A DNA stretch of 38,454 nucleotides from positions 1 to 38,454 of the forward strand of contig CALUFR010000029.1 in NCBI GenBank assembly GCA_944319875.1. The letters are read 5' to 3'. Shown in pieces: positions 31,428 through 38,454 of the stretch. The DNA is from an uncultured Bacteroides sp. (GTDB taxonomy: Bacteria; Bacteroidota; Bacteroidia; Bacteroidales; Bacteroidaceae). A program made the translations under genes and the position numbers. The stretch's first letter is position 1. Every line of letters starts with the position of its first letter. A model generated the notes under the pieces. The model was not told the origin of the DNA. It did no database searches and saw only the letters and a list, made by a program, of their open reading frames with translations.

Positions 31428-32180
31428 ATGAAGAACATTCTCTTGTTGGCATGCCTGCTGTGTGGCATGACGTTTTCAGCCTGGGGGCAGAAGACTGACT
31501 CAAAGAAGCCGATGATGCTGATAGATGGCTGTTTCTTCACGGAATTGCCCTCCGAATTGCAAGGTGTCACTTATCAGGTGTCTATCCTGAAGAGTGACGT
31601 CGGGCGGATGGTGTTGCTGGTAAAGGGCATCGAGCTGAGTGAAAAATCCAAGAAATATGCCCTCCCTCTGTCCGAAGTGAAGGATGCCGACTATTGGCTG
31701 AAAAAAGCCGCAGAAAACCAAAAAATCTTGTCTATGATTACCCATAAGCCCAAGATGGCCCTGAAGGAGGGGGAACGCATCAAGCCTTTCAGTGTGCAGG
31801 CTACGGACGGCACCCGATGGACCGACCGGAATACGCAGGGGCGTCCGTTGGTGCTGAACTTCTGGTATACGGGGTGTGGCCCTTGTATTCGCGAGATGCC
31901 CGAATTAAACGGATGGATGGACGCCTGTCCCGATGTGAATTACCTGGCCGTCACTTGGAATACGCCTGAACAGATACGGAAGATTGTGGAGCGCCGTGGC
32001 TTCCGCTTCCATCAAGTGGCGGGCGACTCTGTGTTGTGGAAAATCTTTGGTGTGCAGCAGACACCCACTACAGTGGTGCTCGACAAGGAGGGAGTGGTGC
32101 GCAAAATCACCATAGGAACCAGTCAGCAGAAGCGTGACGAACTGTTGGAAACCATTCGGAGGGTGTCGGCCGAGGAATAA
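31428..32180 (+). CDS. exported TlpA-like thioredoxin-fold protein
   Basis: 250 residues from the ATG at 31428, which gives a proper signal peptide (MKNILLLACLLCGMTFSAWG); an in-frame start at 31332 would add a basic, non-signal leader. A region of about 100 residues of unknown fold precedes an AhpC/TSA-thioredoxin domain (about 115-250). That domain has active site WYTGCGPC (C150, C153) and the cis-proline loop QQTPTTVVLD. Such periplasmic thiol reductants keep cysteines reduced, for example in apocytochrome c. The Ccs fusion gene 1.8 kb away makes that role attractive but unproven. Confidence 0.87.
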   Translation: MKNILLLACLLCGMTFSAWGQKTDSKKPMMLIDGCFFTELPSELQGVTYQVSILKSDVGRMVLLVKGIELSEKSKKYALPLSEVKDADYWLKKAAENQKILSMITHKPKMALKEGERIKPFSVQATDGTRWTDRNTQGRPLVLNFWYTGCGPCIREMPELNGWMDACPDVNYLAVTWNTPEQIRKIVERRGFRFHQVAGDSVLWKIFGVQQTPTTVVLDKEGVVRKITIGTSQQKRDELLETIRRVSAEE

Positions 32181-32225
32181 CGGAGTTTTTAACGGGCTCT
32201 TTCCTGTTAATTCTCTTTTTTGCGT

Positions 32226-32233
32226 TATCTTTG
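32226..32233 (+). promoter_or_regulatory. -7 element upstream of the Ntn-hydrolase gene
   Basis: TATCTTTG matches TAnnTTTG, 32 nt before the ATG at 32266; no clear -33 element. Confidence 0.45.
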
Positions 32234-32265
32234 TTCTCCGTGAACATAAAAAACACTACTTGGAT

Positions 32266-33477
32266 ATGAAACACTTTCTGCTTCTGATGACCCTCTTGTT
32301 TGTCTGGCTGGCGCCCGCTGAGGCCTGCACTTCGGCTGTCGTATCCGGCCGGGCGACACCCGACGGCCGCCCTCTCTTGTGGAAACATCGCGACACGGGT
32401 TTCCTGAAGAATCATGTGGAGTATGTTCGTGGAGAGAAGTACGACTTCATCGCCGTGGTCAATAGCGCTGACTTCCACTTGAAGCGCGAGGCGTGGATAG
32501 GCGCCAACTCGGCGGGCTTCGCCCTGATGAATACGCAGAGCTATAACCTCGTGGACGTGAAGGACGGCGAGGAACGGGGTGAAGCCAATGGCCGGGTCAT
32601 CTATCGTGCGCTTGAGGTTTGCGCTACTGTGGACGACTTCCGCCATTTCCTCGACACGCTGGCCAAGCCCAGCCGGATAGAGGCCAACTTCGGCGTGATA
32701 GACGCGCGGGGAGGTGCCATGATGTTCGAGGTGGATTACTATACCTATAAGATATATGACGCCAACGACCCGGTGACAGCGCCCGAGGGTTACGTGGCCC
32801 GCACCAATTTCTCCGAGTCCGGGCAATACGGGCCGGGAGCGGGCGTGGTGCGCTATAAGGAGGCCGAGCGGGTGCTTCAGCCACTGGCTCGTGTGCAGGC
32901 CGTCACGCCTCAGCGCATCTTCTGCGACTTGTCGCGCTCTTTCCACAACTGCCTGCTGGGCATCGACCTGCGTCAATCGCCCTTTACGGACAAGGAGGCA
33001 TCGGGCTGGTTTGTCGATCAGGACTTTATCCCCCGCGGCAGTACTTCTTGCTCGGTCGTGGTGCAGGGCGTGAAGCCGGACGAGGCCGCCTGTCTCACCA
33101 CGATGTGGACCGTGTTGGGTTATCCGCCTACGGGCGTGGCCGTGCCTTTGTGGGTGGACGAGGCTCTGCCGTCGATGGTCGTGATGGACAAAGCGTTGGG
33201 CACTTCCCCCTTGTCCGCTGCTTCCTTGCGTCTGAAAGAACAGGTGTTCTCCCTGGACTGGGGCATGGGCAGTGAGCGCTATATGCACTGGTTTCTGTTA
33301 TACAATGCCGAAGGCAGTGGCTACATGCAGCTGCTGGCTCCCGTTGAGCGGGAGAACTTCAGGCAGACGATGCCCGTATTGGAAGGCTGGCGTCGTAAGG
33401 GCCGAGTGGATAGGGAGGAGATGCAGGCGCTTTACCGCCGGCTGGATAGGCCCGGGTTGTGGGAAATCTATCAATAA
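32266..33477 (+). CDS. exported Ntn-hydrolase, peptidase C45 / acyltransferase-like
   Basis: 403 residues from the ATG at 32266, giving the signal peptide MKHFLLLMTLLFVWLAPAEA. Cleavage would expose C21 (CTSAVVSGRATPDGRPLLWKHRD) as the N-terminal nucleophile, the hallmark of Ntn hydrolases of the acyl-CoA:6-APA acyltransferase (C45) and choloylglycine hydrolase group. Other conserved stretches are GANSAGFALMNTQSYN, the central GVIDARGGAMMFEVDYYTYKIYDAN and VARTNFS. It probably acts on amide bonds in the periplasm; the substrate is unknown. Its stop lies 1 bp from the stop of the converging miaA gene. Confidence 0.82.
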   Translation: MKHFLLLMTLLFVWLAPAEACTSAVVSGRATPDGRPLLWKHRDTGFLKNHVEYVRGEKYDFIAVVNSADFHLKREAWIGANSAGFALMNTQSYNLVDVKDGEERGEANGRVIYRALEVCATVDDFRHFLDTLAKPSRIEANFGVIDARGGAMMFEVDYYTYKIYDANDPVTAPEGYVARTNFSESGQYGPGAGVVRYKEAERVLQPLARVQAVTPQRIFCDLSRSFHNCLLGIDLRQSPFTDKEASGWFVDQDFIPRGSTSCSVVVQGVKPDEAACLTTMWTVLGYPPTGVAVPLWVDEALPSMVVMDKALGTSPLSAASLRLKEQVFSLDWGMGSERYMHWFLLYNAEGSGYMQLLAPVERENFRQTMPVLEGWRRKGRVDREEMQALYRRLDRPGLWEIYQ

Positions 33478-33478
33478 A

Positions 33479-34372
33479 TTATAGTTGTGAACGGAGGTAC
33501 GCCAGTATCTCCGTTTCTTGTTCGGGGTGGAACCAGCGGATGTCGGTGTCGCGTTTGAACCACGTCATCTGCTTGCGGGAGTAGATGCGGGAGTTTTGCT
33601 TGATTTTCTCTACGGCGAAGTCCAGCGTCCATTCACCGTCTAGATACTTGAAGAGCTCCTTGTAGCCCACGGTGTTCAGTGAGTTATAGTCTTTATGCGG
33701 ATAGACGCGGCGGGCTTCCTCCAGCAGGCCGTCGGCCATCATCTGGTCTACGCGGCGGTTGATGCGTTCGTAGAGTTCTTCACGGTCACGGGTCAGTCCC
33801 ACCTTGATAATACGGAAGGGGCGCGGTTTGGTTTGCCGGGTGCGGAAGGACGTGTAGGTTTTCCCCGTCATGTAGCAGATCTCAAGGGCGTGAATGACGC
33901 GCTTGGGGTTCTTTAAGTCCACAATGCGGTAGTAGTCCGGGTCGAGCAGGCGAAGCTCGTCGCATAGGCGGTCGAGGCCTTCCTCCTCGTAGCGTTGGAG
34001 CATGAGCGAGCGTGTCTCGTTGTCTACGGTGGGGATGTCGTCGATGCCTTTACATACGGCATCTACATACATCATCGAGCCGCCGGTCAGCAACACGACT
34101 TCTTTCTCCTTGAATAATTCGTCAAGCAGTTTCAGTACTTCGGCTTCATATTGGGCGGCGCTGTAGTAGTCGGTCAGCCCCAGTGTGCCCACCATGTAGT
34201 GCTTCACCCGCCGGAGTTGTTCGTCGGTCGGGGCAGCCGTGCCAATCTTCAGGTCGGCATACAATTGGCGTGAGTCGGCCGACACGATACACGTATCGAA
34301 CGCCTCTGCCAGTCGCAGGCTCAGCTCCGTCTTGCCTACACCGGTGGGGCCTATGAGTACGAGGAGAGTCAA
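33479..34372 (-). CDS. miaA: tRNA dimethylallyltransferase (MiaA)
   Basis: About 297 residues from a TTG at 34372. It transfers dimethylallyl to A37 of tRNAs that read UNN codons. Seen: P-loop GPTGVGKT (about 8-15), [16 protein letters not shown], the [18 protein letters not shown] substrate region, and the C-terminal RQMTWFKRD tRNA-contact motif. The frame stays open to an ATG at 34441, but the extra 23 residues ([23 protein letters not shown]) are just the translation of the word-repeat palindrome at 34384-34470, so the TTG giving [16 protein letters not shown] is preferred. It is the last gene of the lipid A operon. Confidence 0.9.
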   Translation of the reverse strand: MTLLVLIGPTGVGKTELSLRLAEAFDTCIVSADSRQLYADLKIGTAAPTDEQLRRVKHYMVGTLGLTDYYSAAQYEAEVLKLLDELFKEKEVVLLTGGSMMYVDAVCKGIDDIPTVDNETRSLMLQRYEEEGLDRLCDELRLLDPDYYRIVDLKNPKRVIHALEICYMTGKTYTSFRTRQTKPRPFRIIKVGLTRDREELYERINRRVDQMMADGLLEEARRVYPHKDYNSLNTVGYKELFKYLDGEWTLDFAVEKIKQNSRIYSRKQMTWFKRDTDIRWFHPEQETEILAYLRSQL

Positions 34373-34383
34373 GGGGAATGAAG

Positions 34384-34470
34384 AATTAAAAATGAAGAAT
34401 GAAGAATAGAACTGTGGGATGAATTCTTCATTCATCCGCAAAGCGGAAATTCTTCATTCTTCATTGTAAT
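34384..34470. repeat. word-repeat palindrome, GAAGAAT type, before miaA
   Basis: AATGAAGAATGAAGAAT (34391-34407) is a perfect 17-bp inverted repeat with 34449-34465, and flanking AATTA/TAATT bases extend it loosely. A small CCGC-AAA-GCGG hairpin (34436-34446) sits inside the loop. It lies between the pRiA4b ORF-3-like gene and miaA, within one operon. Confidence 0.75.
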
Positions 34471-35033
34471 TAGTATCTGTCTTCGTCGTAAGGATTGCCT
34501 CCGCTTCCTTCGTCGAATCCTCCGAAGCCGTCCTTGTCAAAGTCTTCCATGTCGTAGTCCTGGTCACCGTAGAAGTTTTCGTCCAAGTCGAGGGCGGCGC
34601 TGTTCTTGCTTTCAAATTCAGCGAAATCGACGGTCTGTTTGGGAGCTTCGCCCTGCTGCTTGGTGCATTTAGCGCCCTTCATGTTCTTGCCGGTGATGAT
34701 TTCACTCAGTTCGATGAAGAAGCAACGTTCGGTCAGGTAGTCGAATACATAGAGCAGTTTCTGCTTCTCGTCCTCCACCAGTTCGTCGATGCGGGTGTCT
34801 TTCATCACCCAGCTGTCTGTTTCGGAGTTGTCGTCCATCTCTTCCAAGGTCACTTCCTTTTCCTTTTCCCAGTCCTCGTCACAGATGAAGAAAGAGGTCA
34901 TCTGGTCGTCAGTATAGCCTACGGATTTGAGTATGGCTTTGTGGAAGTCATAGAAGGTGGCTTCCGGATCAATTTGTATCTCTCTGACGAAGTCGTCCGC
35001 CTCGTCGGATATCATTGTAAATCTATAAATCAT
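34470..35033 (-). CDS. plasmid pRiA4b ORF-3-like family protein
   Basis: 187 residues, very acidic. The first 130 residues (MIYRFTMISDEADDFVREIQIDPEATFYDFHKAILKSVGYTDDQMTSFFI...) match the pRiA4b ORF-3/IS1096 TnpR-like family. The tail is Asp/Gly-rich (DYDMEDFDKDGFGGFDEGSGG). The family name comes from plasmid genes, but here it is a stable chromosomal gene in the lipid A operon, 29 bp after lpxA. Its function is unknown; no catalytic motif is evident. Confidence 0.8.
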   Translation of the reverse strand: MIYRFTMISDEADDFVREIQIDPEATFYDFHKAILKSVGYTDDQMTSFFICDEDWEKEKEVTLEEMDDNSETDSWVMKDTRIDELVEDEKQKLLYVFDYLTERCFFIELSEIITGKNMKGAKCTKQQGEAPKQTVDFAEFESKNSAALDLDENFYGDQDYDMEDFDKDGFGGFDEGSGGNPYDEDRY

Positions 35034-35062
35034 AGTTCAGTACTTGTTAGTTCTCTTTATTA

Positions 35063-35839
35063 TTACTTGCCTCCGGGGATGATGCCTCGGCTGGAGCTCC
35101 GGATGAAGTCCACGATGTAGCGTATCTCCGGTGTCATTTCCATTTCAGCTTCGATCTTGTTCAGGGCGTCGGTGGTGTTCAGGCCGCTCTGATAGATGAG
35201 GCGGTAAGCGTTGTGGATAGCCTCAATCGTCTCGTTGGAGAAGCCTCGGCGACGGAGCCCCACGATGTTGAGCCCCGCATAGCAGATAGGCTCGCGTCCG
35301 GCGATGATGTAGGGCGGAATATCTTTGCTGAAGCGGCATCCTCCCTGAATCATGCCAAAACCGCCTACGCGGCAGAACTGGTGCATCAATACGTTGGCAC
35401 TGATGATAGAGTTGTCGTCAATAACGATTTCACCGGCCATCTTGGTGGAGTTCCCGATGATACATCCGTCGCCTATCTGCGCATCGTGGGCCACGTGTAC
35501 GCCTTCCATCAGCAGGTTGTTGTTGCCCACGACGGTTCGGCCTTTGGCGGCTGTGCCTCGGTTGATGGTCACGTTCTCGCGGATAGTGTTGTTGTCGCCT
35601 ATCTCGGCGGTTGTCTCCTCACCCCTGAACTTTAAATCCTGCGGAATGGCGCCGATGACTGCACCTGGAAAGATGGTATTGCCGTTTCCGATGCGGCTGC
35701 CATACAGGATGTTGGCGTTGGGCATGATTTTGTTGTTATCGCCGATGACTACATTCTTGTCGATAAAGACAAAAGGGGCGATTTCCACATTCTCGCCAAT
35801 CTTCGCTTCGGGATGGATGTATGCTAAAGGACTGATCAT
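35063..35839 (-). CDS. lpxA: UDP-N-acetylglucosamine O-acyltransferase (LpxA)
   Basis: 258 residues. The first lipid A enzyme: it acylates the 3-hydroxyl of UDP-GlcNAc from acyl-ACP in the cytoplasm. Left-handed beta-helix hexapeptide repeats ([IV]GxNNx) run over about residues 1-185. The catalytic His is H118 in GVHVAHDAQIG (equivalent to E. coli H125), and the C-terminal helical domain contains GLNIVGLRRRGFS. It follows lpxC-fabZ after a 99-bp junction holding a word-repeat palindrome. Confidence 0.96.
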   Translation of the reverse strand: MISPLAYIHPEAKIGENVEIAPFVFIDKNVVIGDNNKIMPNANILYGSRIGNGNTIFPGAVIGAIPQDLKFRGEETTAEIGDNNTIRENVTINRGTAAKGRTVVGNNNLLMEGVHVAHDAQIGDGCIIGNSTKMAGEIVIDDNSIISANVLMHQFCRVGGFGMIQGGCRFSKDIPPYIIAGREPICYAGLNIVGLRRRGFSNETIEAIHNAYRLIYQSGLNTTDALNKIEAEMEMTPEIRYIVDFIRSSSRGIIPGGK

Positions 35840-35845
35840 AATATA

Positions 35846-35932
35846 AATGAAGAATTAAGAATGAGGAATGAAGAATTCAAGCTTGGTGCGGTGAGCATGT
35901 TGCAGGAAATTCTTCATTCTTCATCCTTCATT
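35846..35932. repeat. word-repeat palindrome, GAAGAAT type, between lpxC-fabZ and lpxA
   Basis: Arms 35846-35877 (AATGAAGAATTAAGAATGAGG and following words) and 35909-35932 (ATTCTTCATTCTTCATCC and following words) are imperfect inverted repeats, about 31 nt apart. The vocabulary is the same as before miaA and inside the RsmF-like gene. Confidence 0.7.
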
Positions 35933-35938
35933 ATTAAT

Positions 35939-37324
35939 TTATTTGTTCTTTACTATCTGTGCCATGAACTCGGCTTCGCACACCACCTTCTCGCCTACGA
36001 AGATGTAACCTTTCATGGTGGAAATGCCGCGGCGGATGGGAGCCAGCAACTCCACACGGAATATCAGGGTGTCGCCGGGCACTACCTTCTGGCGGAACTT
36101 TACGCCGTCTATCTTCATGAAATAGGTGGAGTAGCGTTCGGGCTCGTCGATGGAGTTCAGCACCAGCAGGCCGCCTGTCTGTGCCATGGCCTCAATCTGC
36201 AATACGCCGGGCATGACGGGCTCTTGCGGGAAATGGCCTTGGAAGAAAGGCTCGTTGGCGGTGACGTTCTTCACGCCGACGATGTAGTTGGCGCCTATCT
36301 CGATGACCTTGTCCACCAGTTGCATGGGGTAACGGTGGGGCAAGAGTTCGCGGATGCGGTTCACGTCCATAATGGGCGGACGGTTGCAGTCGTATGTCGG
36401 GGCCTGTATCTCGTGCAGGCGGATTTCCTTGCGCATCTGGCGGGCAAACTTGTTGTTGATGGTGTGGCCCGGGCGGGTGGCGATGATGCGACCTTTGATG
36501 GGTTTGCCGATCAGGGCCATGTCACCGATGACGTCGAGCAGCTTGTGGCGCGCGCATTCGTTGGGCCATACCAGCGGCTTGTGGTTGATGTAGCCCAAGT
36601 GTTTTGCGTCCATGTGGGGCACGCCTATCACGTCGGCCAGCTTGTCAAAGTTCTCCTGAGACATCTCGCGCTCGTAGATGACAATGGCGTTGTCCAGGTC
36701 GCCTCCCTTGATGAGTCCTGCCTGAAGCAGGGGCTCAATCTCGCGCACGAAAACGAAAGTGCGGCTGGCGGCTATTTCTTCCTTGAACTTGCCCATGTCC
36801 TCCAGCGTGGCGAATTGGTTGGGGAGGATGGTCGAGTCGTAGGACACCAGTACGTTCAGGCTGAAGCTCTCGTCGGGCAGCAGGATGATGGACGAGCCGG
36901 TCTTTTCATCGCGGAATTCCGTCTTCGATTTGATGATATAGAAATCTTTTACGGCGTTCTGTTCTACCGTGCCCACGCGCTCTATTTCCTTGACATAGTA
37001 TTGGGCGCTTCCGTCCAGGATGGGGAACTCGGGACCGTCCACTTGTATCAGGCAGTTGTCTATGCCTAAGGCGTAGAGGGCTGCCATGCCATGTTCTACG
37101 GTGCTGACTTTCGCGTCGTTCTTGGCCAGTACGGTGCCGCGTGTCGTCTCGACCACGTTCTCGGCTACAGCGTCGATAACCGGCTGTCCTTCCAGGTCGG
37201 TGCGCTGGATTTTATAGCCGTGGTTTTCGGGAGCCGGATTGAAGGTCACCGTCAGTTGGAGGCCGGTGTGCAGGCCCTTGCCGCTGAGCGAGAAGCTTTC
37301 TTTCAGAGTCTTTTGTTTCAACAT
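35939..37324 (-). CDS. lpxC: bifunctional LpxC deacetylase / FabZ dehydratase
   Basis: 461 residues, a fusion typical of Bacteroidota. The LpxC part (about 1-312) deacetylates UDP-3-acyl-GlcNAc, the committed lipid A step. Zinc ligands are H78 (TVEHGMAALYALGIDN), H260 and D264 (ARHKLLDVIGD), and the catalytic His is H287 (PGHTINNKF). The FabZ part (about 320-461) dehydrates 3-hydroxyacyl-ACP: H364 (FQGHFPQEPVMPG) and E378 (IEAMAQ), with LLPHRYPMQLVDKV at its start. Fusing the two ties lipid A and fatty acid synthesis, which compete for the same acyl-ACP. It starts 6 bp after lpxD. Confidence 0.97.
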   Translation of the reverse strand: MLKQKTLKESFSLSGKGLHTGLQLTVTFNPAPENHGYKIQRTDLEGQPVIDAVAENVVETTRGTVLAKNDAKVSTVEHGMAALYALGIDNCLIQVDGPEFPILDGSAQYYVKEIERVGTVEQNAVKDFYIIKSKTEFRDEKTGSSIILLPDESFSLNVLVSYDSTILPNQFATLEDMGKFKEEIAASRTFVFVREIEPLLQAGLIKGGDLDNAIVIYEREMSQENFDKLADVIGVPHMDAKHLGYINHKPLVWPNECARHKLLDVIGDMALIGKPIKGRIIATRPGHTINNKFARQMRKEIRLHEIQAPTYDCNRPPIMDVNRIRELLPHRYPMQLVDKVIEIGANYIVGVKNVTANEPFFQGHFPQEPVMPGVLQIEAMAQTGGLLVLNSIDEPERYSTYFMKIDGVKFRQKVVPGDTLIFRVELLAPIRRGISTMKGYIFVGEKVVCEAEFMAQIVKNK

Positions 37325-37330
37325 GAAGTC

Positions 37331-38374
37331 TTATTTATTCTTTAATTGTTCTTTGAGTTCGTTCACTTCCTTGCGGAGTGCATGCAGTTCGAAGTACATG
37401 TCGGGCAGCTTGCGGAAGATGGCCTGCGACTTGAAGTAGGCTTTTTCTTCCATGGGCGGCGTGCCTATCAGGCGCTGGTCGGCCTTGGTGCTGCTGGGCA
37501 CGCCCGACTGGGCTCCGAATATCACTTTGTCGCCGATGTGGATGTGTCCCGCGATGCCCACCTGGCCGCCGAACATACCCCATTCGCCCACTTTGGTCGA
37601 ACCGGCGATGCCTACTTGCGCGGCCATCACCGTGTGCGAGCCTATCTCGTCGTTATGGGCTATCTGGACGAGGTTGTCCAGCTTCACGCCGCGGTGTACG
37701 ATGGTGGCGCCCATGGTGGCGCGGTCCACGCACGTGTTGGCTCCTATCTCCACGTCATCTTCGAGGATGACAATGCCGATTTGTGGAATTTTTTCATAAC
37801 CTTCGGGCGTAGGGGCAAATCCGAACCCGTCGGCACCGATGACGCTTCCGGCGTGCAGGATGCAACGGTTGCCCACGCGGCAGTCGTGATAGACCGTCGC
37901 GCCCGGATAGAGGATGCAATGACTGCCCACACGGGCTCCGGCACAAACGGTGGCACGCGGGTGCAGGGCAGTGCCTTCACCGATTTCCACTCCGTCGCCC
38001 ACGTAGGCAAAGGGGCCGATGTAGACGTCCTCGCCCACCTTGGCCGTGGGAGCCACGTAGGCCAGCGGGTCAATGCCTTTTAGCTGCGGTTTGCTCTGTT
38101 CGTAGAGCGTGAGCAGCTTGGCAAGGCTCTCATAGGCGTTTTCCACCTTGATGAGGGTGGCTTTTATTTCATGCTCGGGCTCGAAGTCCTTGTTCACCAA
38201 GATGATGCTGGCCTTCGACTCGTAGATATAGGGAGTGTACTTCGGGTTGGACAGAAACGAGATGGCGCCGGGAATTCCTTCCTCGATTTTGGCAAAGGTA
38301 TGCACGGTCGCGTTCTCGTCTCCCACAATTTCTCCCTGTATATAGGCAGCTATTTGTTTGGCTGAAAATTCCAT
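37331..38374 (-). CDS. lpxD: UDP-3-O-acylglucosamine N-acyltransferase (LpxD)
   Basis: 347 residues. It adds the second acyl chain to UDP-glucosamine in lipid A synthesis. The N-terminal uridine-binding domain (about 1-100, [23 protein letters not shown]) is followed by the left-handed beta-helix (about 105-290) with the catalytic H240 in [25 protein letters not shown]. The C-terminal helix ([28 protein letters not shown]) is coiled-coil-like. It is the first gene of the operon visible here; the upstream region runs off the window. Confidence 0.96.
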   Translation of the reverse strand: MEFSAKQIAAYIQGEIVGDENATVHTFAKIEEGIPGAISFLSNPKYTPYIYESKASIILVNKDFEPEHEIKATLIKVENAYESLAKLLTLYEQSKPQLKGIDPLAYVAPTAKVGEDVYIGPFAYVGDGVEIGEGTALHPRATVCAGARVGSHCILYPGATVYHDCRVGNRCILHAGSVIGADGFGFAPTPEGYEKIPQIGIVILEDDVEIGANTCVDRATMGATIVHRGVKLDNLVQIAHNDEIGSHTVMAAQVGIAGSTKVGEWGMFGGQVGIAGHIHIGDKVIFGAQSGVPSSTKADQRLIGTPPMEEKAYFKSQAIFRKLPDMYFELHALRKEVNELKEQLKNK

Positions 38375-38454
38375 GTCTGTTTCTTGCTAAATGGTTTTCA
38401 AAACACAAATAACGGACTTTTTTTTTATATTTCCTTGTCCTTGGGTGAATATTT
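38375..38454. other. partial intergenic region upstream of lpxD
   Basis: 80 bp, AT-rich with a T9 run; no full promoter match recognised. Confidence 0.5.

Noticed and set aside
32107-33288. 393-residue minus-strand ORF opposite the Ntn-hydrolase gene
   Set aside because: Antisense shadow; the plus-strand gene has a signal peptide and a conserved nucleophile.
34470-35033. Transposon resolvase or insertion sequence
   Set aside because: Only the family name links it to mobile DNA; there is no transposase, no terminal repeats, and the gene sits cleanly in a housekeeping operon.
35861-37069. 402-residue plus-strand ORF opposite lpxC-fabZ
   Set aside because: Shadow frame, Val/His/Gly-rich composition typical of antisense reading of a GC-biased gene.

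Overview
The window looks like a chromosomal segment of a Bacteroidales bacterium, most likely Bacteroides or a close relative. The evidence is the fused LpxC-FabZ, the ResB-CcsA fusion cytochrome c biogenesis protein, the B12-dependent ribonucleotide reductase, the CBM20-bearing MalQ, and Bacteroides-type promoters. Those promoters have a -7 box TAnnTTTG, with a -33 TTG/TTTG 19-20 nt upstream at the best sites (nrdJ, tRNA-Trp, dnaA, and one at 29657-29688).

Layout. 1-1521: the end of an ABC exporter and its HlyD-type adaptor (type I or bacteriocin-like secretion). 1522-2221: a gene-free composite of repeats. 2222-7582 (-): malQ and nrdJ. 7929-8663 (+): a nitroreductase. 8708-12531 (-): dnaA, then an MCE/MlaD protein and an exported amidase. 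A short interval between dnaA and mlaD may hold a structured RNA. 12715-18139 (+): a BASS-like transporter, an HD-domain protein, lptD, and queD-queE. 18217-19590 (-): tRNA-Trp, a uracil-DNA-glycosylase-like protein and an unknown conserved protein. 19591-20144: a second copy of the dispersed repeat first seen at 1558. 20145-21569 (+): an RsmF-like rRNA methyltransferase. 21564-27202 (-): a three-gene heavy-metal RND efflux operon (adaptor, pump, outer-membrane channel). 27379-29607 (+): the ResB-CcsA fusion. 29821-31144 (-): a hemerythrin-like protein followed by a LuxR-type regulator with a degenerate receiver. 31428-33477 (+): a TlpA-like thioredoxin and an exported N-terminal-nucleophile hydrolase. 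33479-38374 (-): the lipid A operon lpxD, lpxC-fabZ, lpxA, a pRiA4b ORF-3-like gene, then miaA.

Functional themes. Much of the window builds or guards the envelope: lpxD/lpxC-fabZ/lpxA make lipid A and LptD delivers LPS, while MlaD, the amidase and the RND pump handle lipids, peptidoglycan and metals. The Ccs fusion, the TlpA-like protein and the hemerythrin/regulator pair suggest cytochrome c maturation and redox or nitrosative stress, but no cytochrome gene is visible here.

The coding content is ordinary for the group. The more unusual material is non-coding. A roughly 260-280 bp dispersed element carries two adjacent hairpins with the identical 8-nt loop. A set of word-repeat palindromes sits at several gene junctions; one such word array lies inside a coding gene (RsmF-like), and another probably creates a false N-terminal extension of MiaA. 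There is also a compact promoter-to-terminator unit that may encode a small RNA. Several genes (amidase, lptD, probably miaA, nrdJ) appear to start with TTG or GTG.
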